NCBI RefSeq assembly: GCF_002943465.1
Contig: NZ_PTQY01000001.1
Span: forward strand, 868,001-932,000
DNA length: 64,000 nucleotides
From: Rhodoferax sp. TS-BS-61-7
Lineage (GTDB): Bacteria; Pseudomonadota; Gammaproteobacteria; Burkholderiales; Burkholderiaceae_C
Direction: 5' to 3'
Shown: positions 62,428 through 64,000 of the stretch, piece after piece
How positions within the stretch are numbered: position 1 is the first letter of the stretch
Layout: every line of letters begins with the position of its first letter
Translations under genes and position numbers: made by a program
The notes under the pieces: generated by a model
Databases searched by the model: none
What the model was told of the DNA's origin: nothing
The model's input: only the letters and a program-made list of their open reading frames with translations

Positions 62428-62935
62428 GGCGGATTTCCTCGATCTTGACGGTGCCGATGGGCACGGTCTTGGCAGTGGACATTTCACGTTTGAAACCCGC
62501 CAACTCGTGGAAGCGCATGGCGCGCTCGTTGGCAATGGGTAACCACACGCTCACGTGGGTGCAGCCTTCGTCTTGCAGGCCTTCGCGGGCCGCATCCCAC
62601 AGGGCCAGGCCCACGCCCTTGTCCCAATGGCTGGAAGCCACATAGATGGCCCAGAGCTCACCCATGGTGGGTGGCGTACCCTTGTCCCGCGAACGGTCGA
62701 AGCCCACAAAGCCAACGATCTTGTCGTCGTCCAAGGCAACTTGCACCTGGGGCTCGGCGTATTCGATGGCCTCACGCCAGTAAGCCTGGCGTTTTTCCAG
62801 GGGCACGGTGGGCACCGGGGTATCGGCCAGCATGCTCTTAAAAGCTTCGCGCACGGTGGAGTTGTGGAGCTCGGCGATGGCTTTGGCATCGCGCAGGGTG
62901 GCGGGGCGAACCTTGAAAGTAGTCGTATCGGACAT
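62408..62935 (-). CDS. GNAT-family N-acetyltransferase
   Basis: A 175-residue acetyltransferase. The N-terminal strand-helix is FKVRPATLRDAKAIAELHNS, and motif A (acetyl-CoA binding) is near LWAIYVASSHWDKGVGLALW (usual Q/RxxGxG/A becomes KGVGLAL). The C-terminus has VWLPIANERAMRFHELAGF, the typical motif B. Substrate is unknown. The start MSDTTTFKVRPA is chosen; the longer frame is antisense to the ferredoxin gene. Tail-to-tail overlap of 20 bp with the KAS III-like gene. Confidence 0.9.
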   Translation of the reverse strand: MSDTTTFKVRPATLRDAKAIAELHNSTVREAFKSMLADTPVPTVPLEKRQAYWREAIEYAEPQVQVALDDDKIVGFVGFDRSRDKGTPPTMGELWAIYVASSHWDKGVGLALWDAAREGLQDEGCTHVSVWLPIANERAMRFHELAGFKREMSTAKTVPIGTVKIEEIRLKRPLN

Positions 62936-63018
62936 GTCTAAACGCAAACTCACGCAAAATTGAAAAAAAGAGCGTGATTGTCGCAGCATTCGTAGAAACC
63001 CTCCCCTCCCCCACTTTG

Positions 63019-63345
63019 ATGCCCGATTCCAACCCCTCTTCCACGCCACTGCCTGCGGTTTTTCAGGTGCGCATCGCACCCGATGGTTGGGTGTTTGCAG
63101 CCACACCCGCGCAGAGCGTGTTGCAAGCCGGGTTGGCCGCGGGCGTGGAGCTGGAGAGCTCGTGCCGCAACGGCACCTGCCGTACCTGCCTGTGCAGGCT
63201 GGTGCAGGGCGAGGTGGCCTATGCCATTGACTGGCCCGGTGTGAGTGCCGATGAAAAAGCCGAGGGCTGGTTTTTGCCCTGTGTGGCCCAGGCCCGCAGC
63301 GACCTGGTGGTGGAGCAACCCATGGCATGGTCCACCGCACCGTGA
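63019..63345 (+). CDS. Plant-type 2Fe-2S ferredoxin
   Basis: A 108-residue ferredoxin of the plant/putidaredoxin-like type. The cluster-binding cysteines are in SSCRNGTCRTC (Cys49, Cys54, Cys57) with the fourth in WFLPCVAQ (Cys88); an extra Cys59 is present. An in-frame GTG upstream at 62974 could extend it by 15 residues. It probably carries electrons to an oxygenase or reductase not in this window. Confidence 0.9.
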   Translation: MPDSNPSSTPLPAVFQVRIAPDGWVFAATPAQSVLQAGLAAGVELESSCRNGTCRTCLCRLVQGEVAYAIDWPGVSADEKAEGWFLPCVAQARSDLVVEQPMAWSTAP

Positions 63346-63458
63346 TGCCCACACCGTAAAAACACCAAGCTCGCGGAGCCACGTCACCTAGGGTCAACAC
63401 CATTGTCGGTGGCTTGGCGAGCCCCAAGAATGGTCTTTCCATCCACAGGGAAGTGTCC

Positions 63459-64000
63459 ATGACCACCATCACCGTCTCGCCCGGCGATTTGCCTTTGCAA
63501 TGCCTGTACCGCTGGGAAAAGGAGCGTGGCCCGCAGGTCTACCTGACCCAGCCCACCGGCGGCGGTGCGGTGCTGGACATCACCTGGGCACAAGCCGCGC
63601 AGCAGGTGCGTTGTATGGCGGGCTGGCTACAGTCGCAGGGTTGGCCGCAAGGCAGCCGCGTGGCCATCATCGGCAAAAACAGCGCGCACTGGATCCTGGC
63701 GGACCTGGCCATCGTGATGGCGGGCTATGTGTCGGTACCCATCTACCCGACCTTCAATGCCGAAGCGCTGGCCTACATCCTGGCACACAGCGAGGCCAAG
63801 GCCTTGTTTGTGGGCAAGATGGACGACACCGCCAACATCAAAAACGGCGTCCCCTCAGGTTTGCCATTGGTGGCACTGCCGCTGGCCCCCGCCTTGGCGG
63901 CGCTGCAATGGGCAGATTTGGTCAAGAACAACGCCCCCCTGAGTGGCCAGCCAGTGGCCGATGGGGATCAGACCAGCACCATCATTTACACCTCGGGTAC
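63459..64000 (+). CDS. Acyl-CoA synthetase/AMP-forming ligase, 3' end cut by window edge
   Basis: An open frame starting at ATG 63459 and running off the window; 180 complete codons are visible. The N-terminal domain has GSRVAIIGKNSAHWILADLA and GYVSVPIYPTFNAEALAYIL, and the AMP-binding P-loop begins as TSTIIYTSGT at the very end. This is a FadD/long-chain-type acyl-CoA synthetase start that activates a fatty acid with ATP and CoA. Specificity cannot be judged from this part. The 113 bp before it show no other gene. Confidence 0.88.
   Translation, partial: MTTITVSPGDLPLQCLYRWEKERGPQVYLTQPTGGGAVLDITWAQAAQQVRCMAGWLQSQGWPQGSRVAIIGKNSAHWILADLAIVMAGYVSVPIYPTFNAEALAYILAHSEAKALFVGKMDDTANIKNGVPSGLPLVALPLAPALAALQWADLVKNNAPLSGQPVADGDQTSTIIYTSG

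Overview
The window reads as a high-GC chromosome segment from a betaproteobacterium, most probably a Comamonadaceae member close to Rhodoferax/Polaromonas. The basis is gene content, the ribF-ileS-lspA order, codon use, and an intergenic repeat with a GCTGCTAGCGC core that I associate with that family. This is inference; no database search was possible. About 60 protein genes were found. No rRNA, tRNA or CRISPR was seen.

Layout. 0-8.6 kb: the end of a MacB-type permease, purN and yceH (divergent), a two-subunit acyl-CoA dehydrogenase, a low-GC patch with two related small membrane proteins flanked by integron-attC-like sequences, a VOC protein, an AI-2E family permease and mgsA. 8.7-30 kb: an iron/metal region with three Fur-box-like sites. 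It holds a Fiu-like TonB receptor and PiuC; opposite them are a membrane-anchored flavodoxin/ferredoxin-NADP-type reductase, an ApbE flavinyltransferase, DUF4198, DUF2271 and a PepSY-type membrane protein. Next come a MacAB-OMF efflux operon with a divergent BaeSR-like two-component system, then a six-gene metal ABC operon with two substrate-binding proteins, and a divergent FMN hydroxyacid dehydrogenase. 30-48.6 kb: housekeeping and accessory genes (HNH, ribF-ileS-lspA, Na/Pi transporter, outer-membrane protein, quinone reductase, two EamA exporters, MFS plus AraC regulator, SDR, DUF808, exonuclease, SRPBCC, solute-binding protein, roadblock protein). 48.9-49.1 kb: an IS30-family transposase remnant. 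49-60 kb: a compact four-gene signalling operon (HD-GYP response regulator, Cache-GAF sensor, 2121-residue hybrid kinase, REC-REC-kinase). 60-64 kb: alcohol dehydrogenase, KAS III-like enzyme, GNAT, ferredoxin and the start of an acyl-CoA synthetase.

How the genes fit together. The Fur-type sites suggest that siderophore uptake (Fiu/PiuC), a candidate flavin-based electron chain for iron release (reductase, ApbE, PepSY) and the metal ABC importer respond together to iron limitation. MacAB-OMF plus BaeSR looks like an envelope-stress or siderophore efflux module. The signalling operon couples a Cache/GAF input to a phosphorelay with c-di-GMP hydrolysis as one output.

The most unusual signal is a ~55-bp two-hairpin repeat present nine times. 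Most copies are intergenic, but one supplies the purN stop codon, one covers the start of an EamA gene, and two lie in frame inside ileS and an SDR gene, so this repeat appears to have become protein-coding. A second oddity is a 53-bp perfect inverted repeat bracketing 250 bp at 42.3-42.6 kb.
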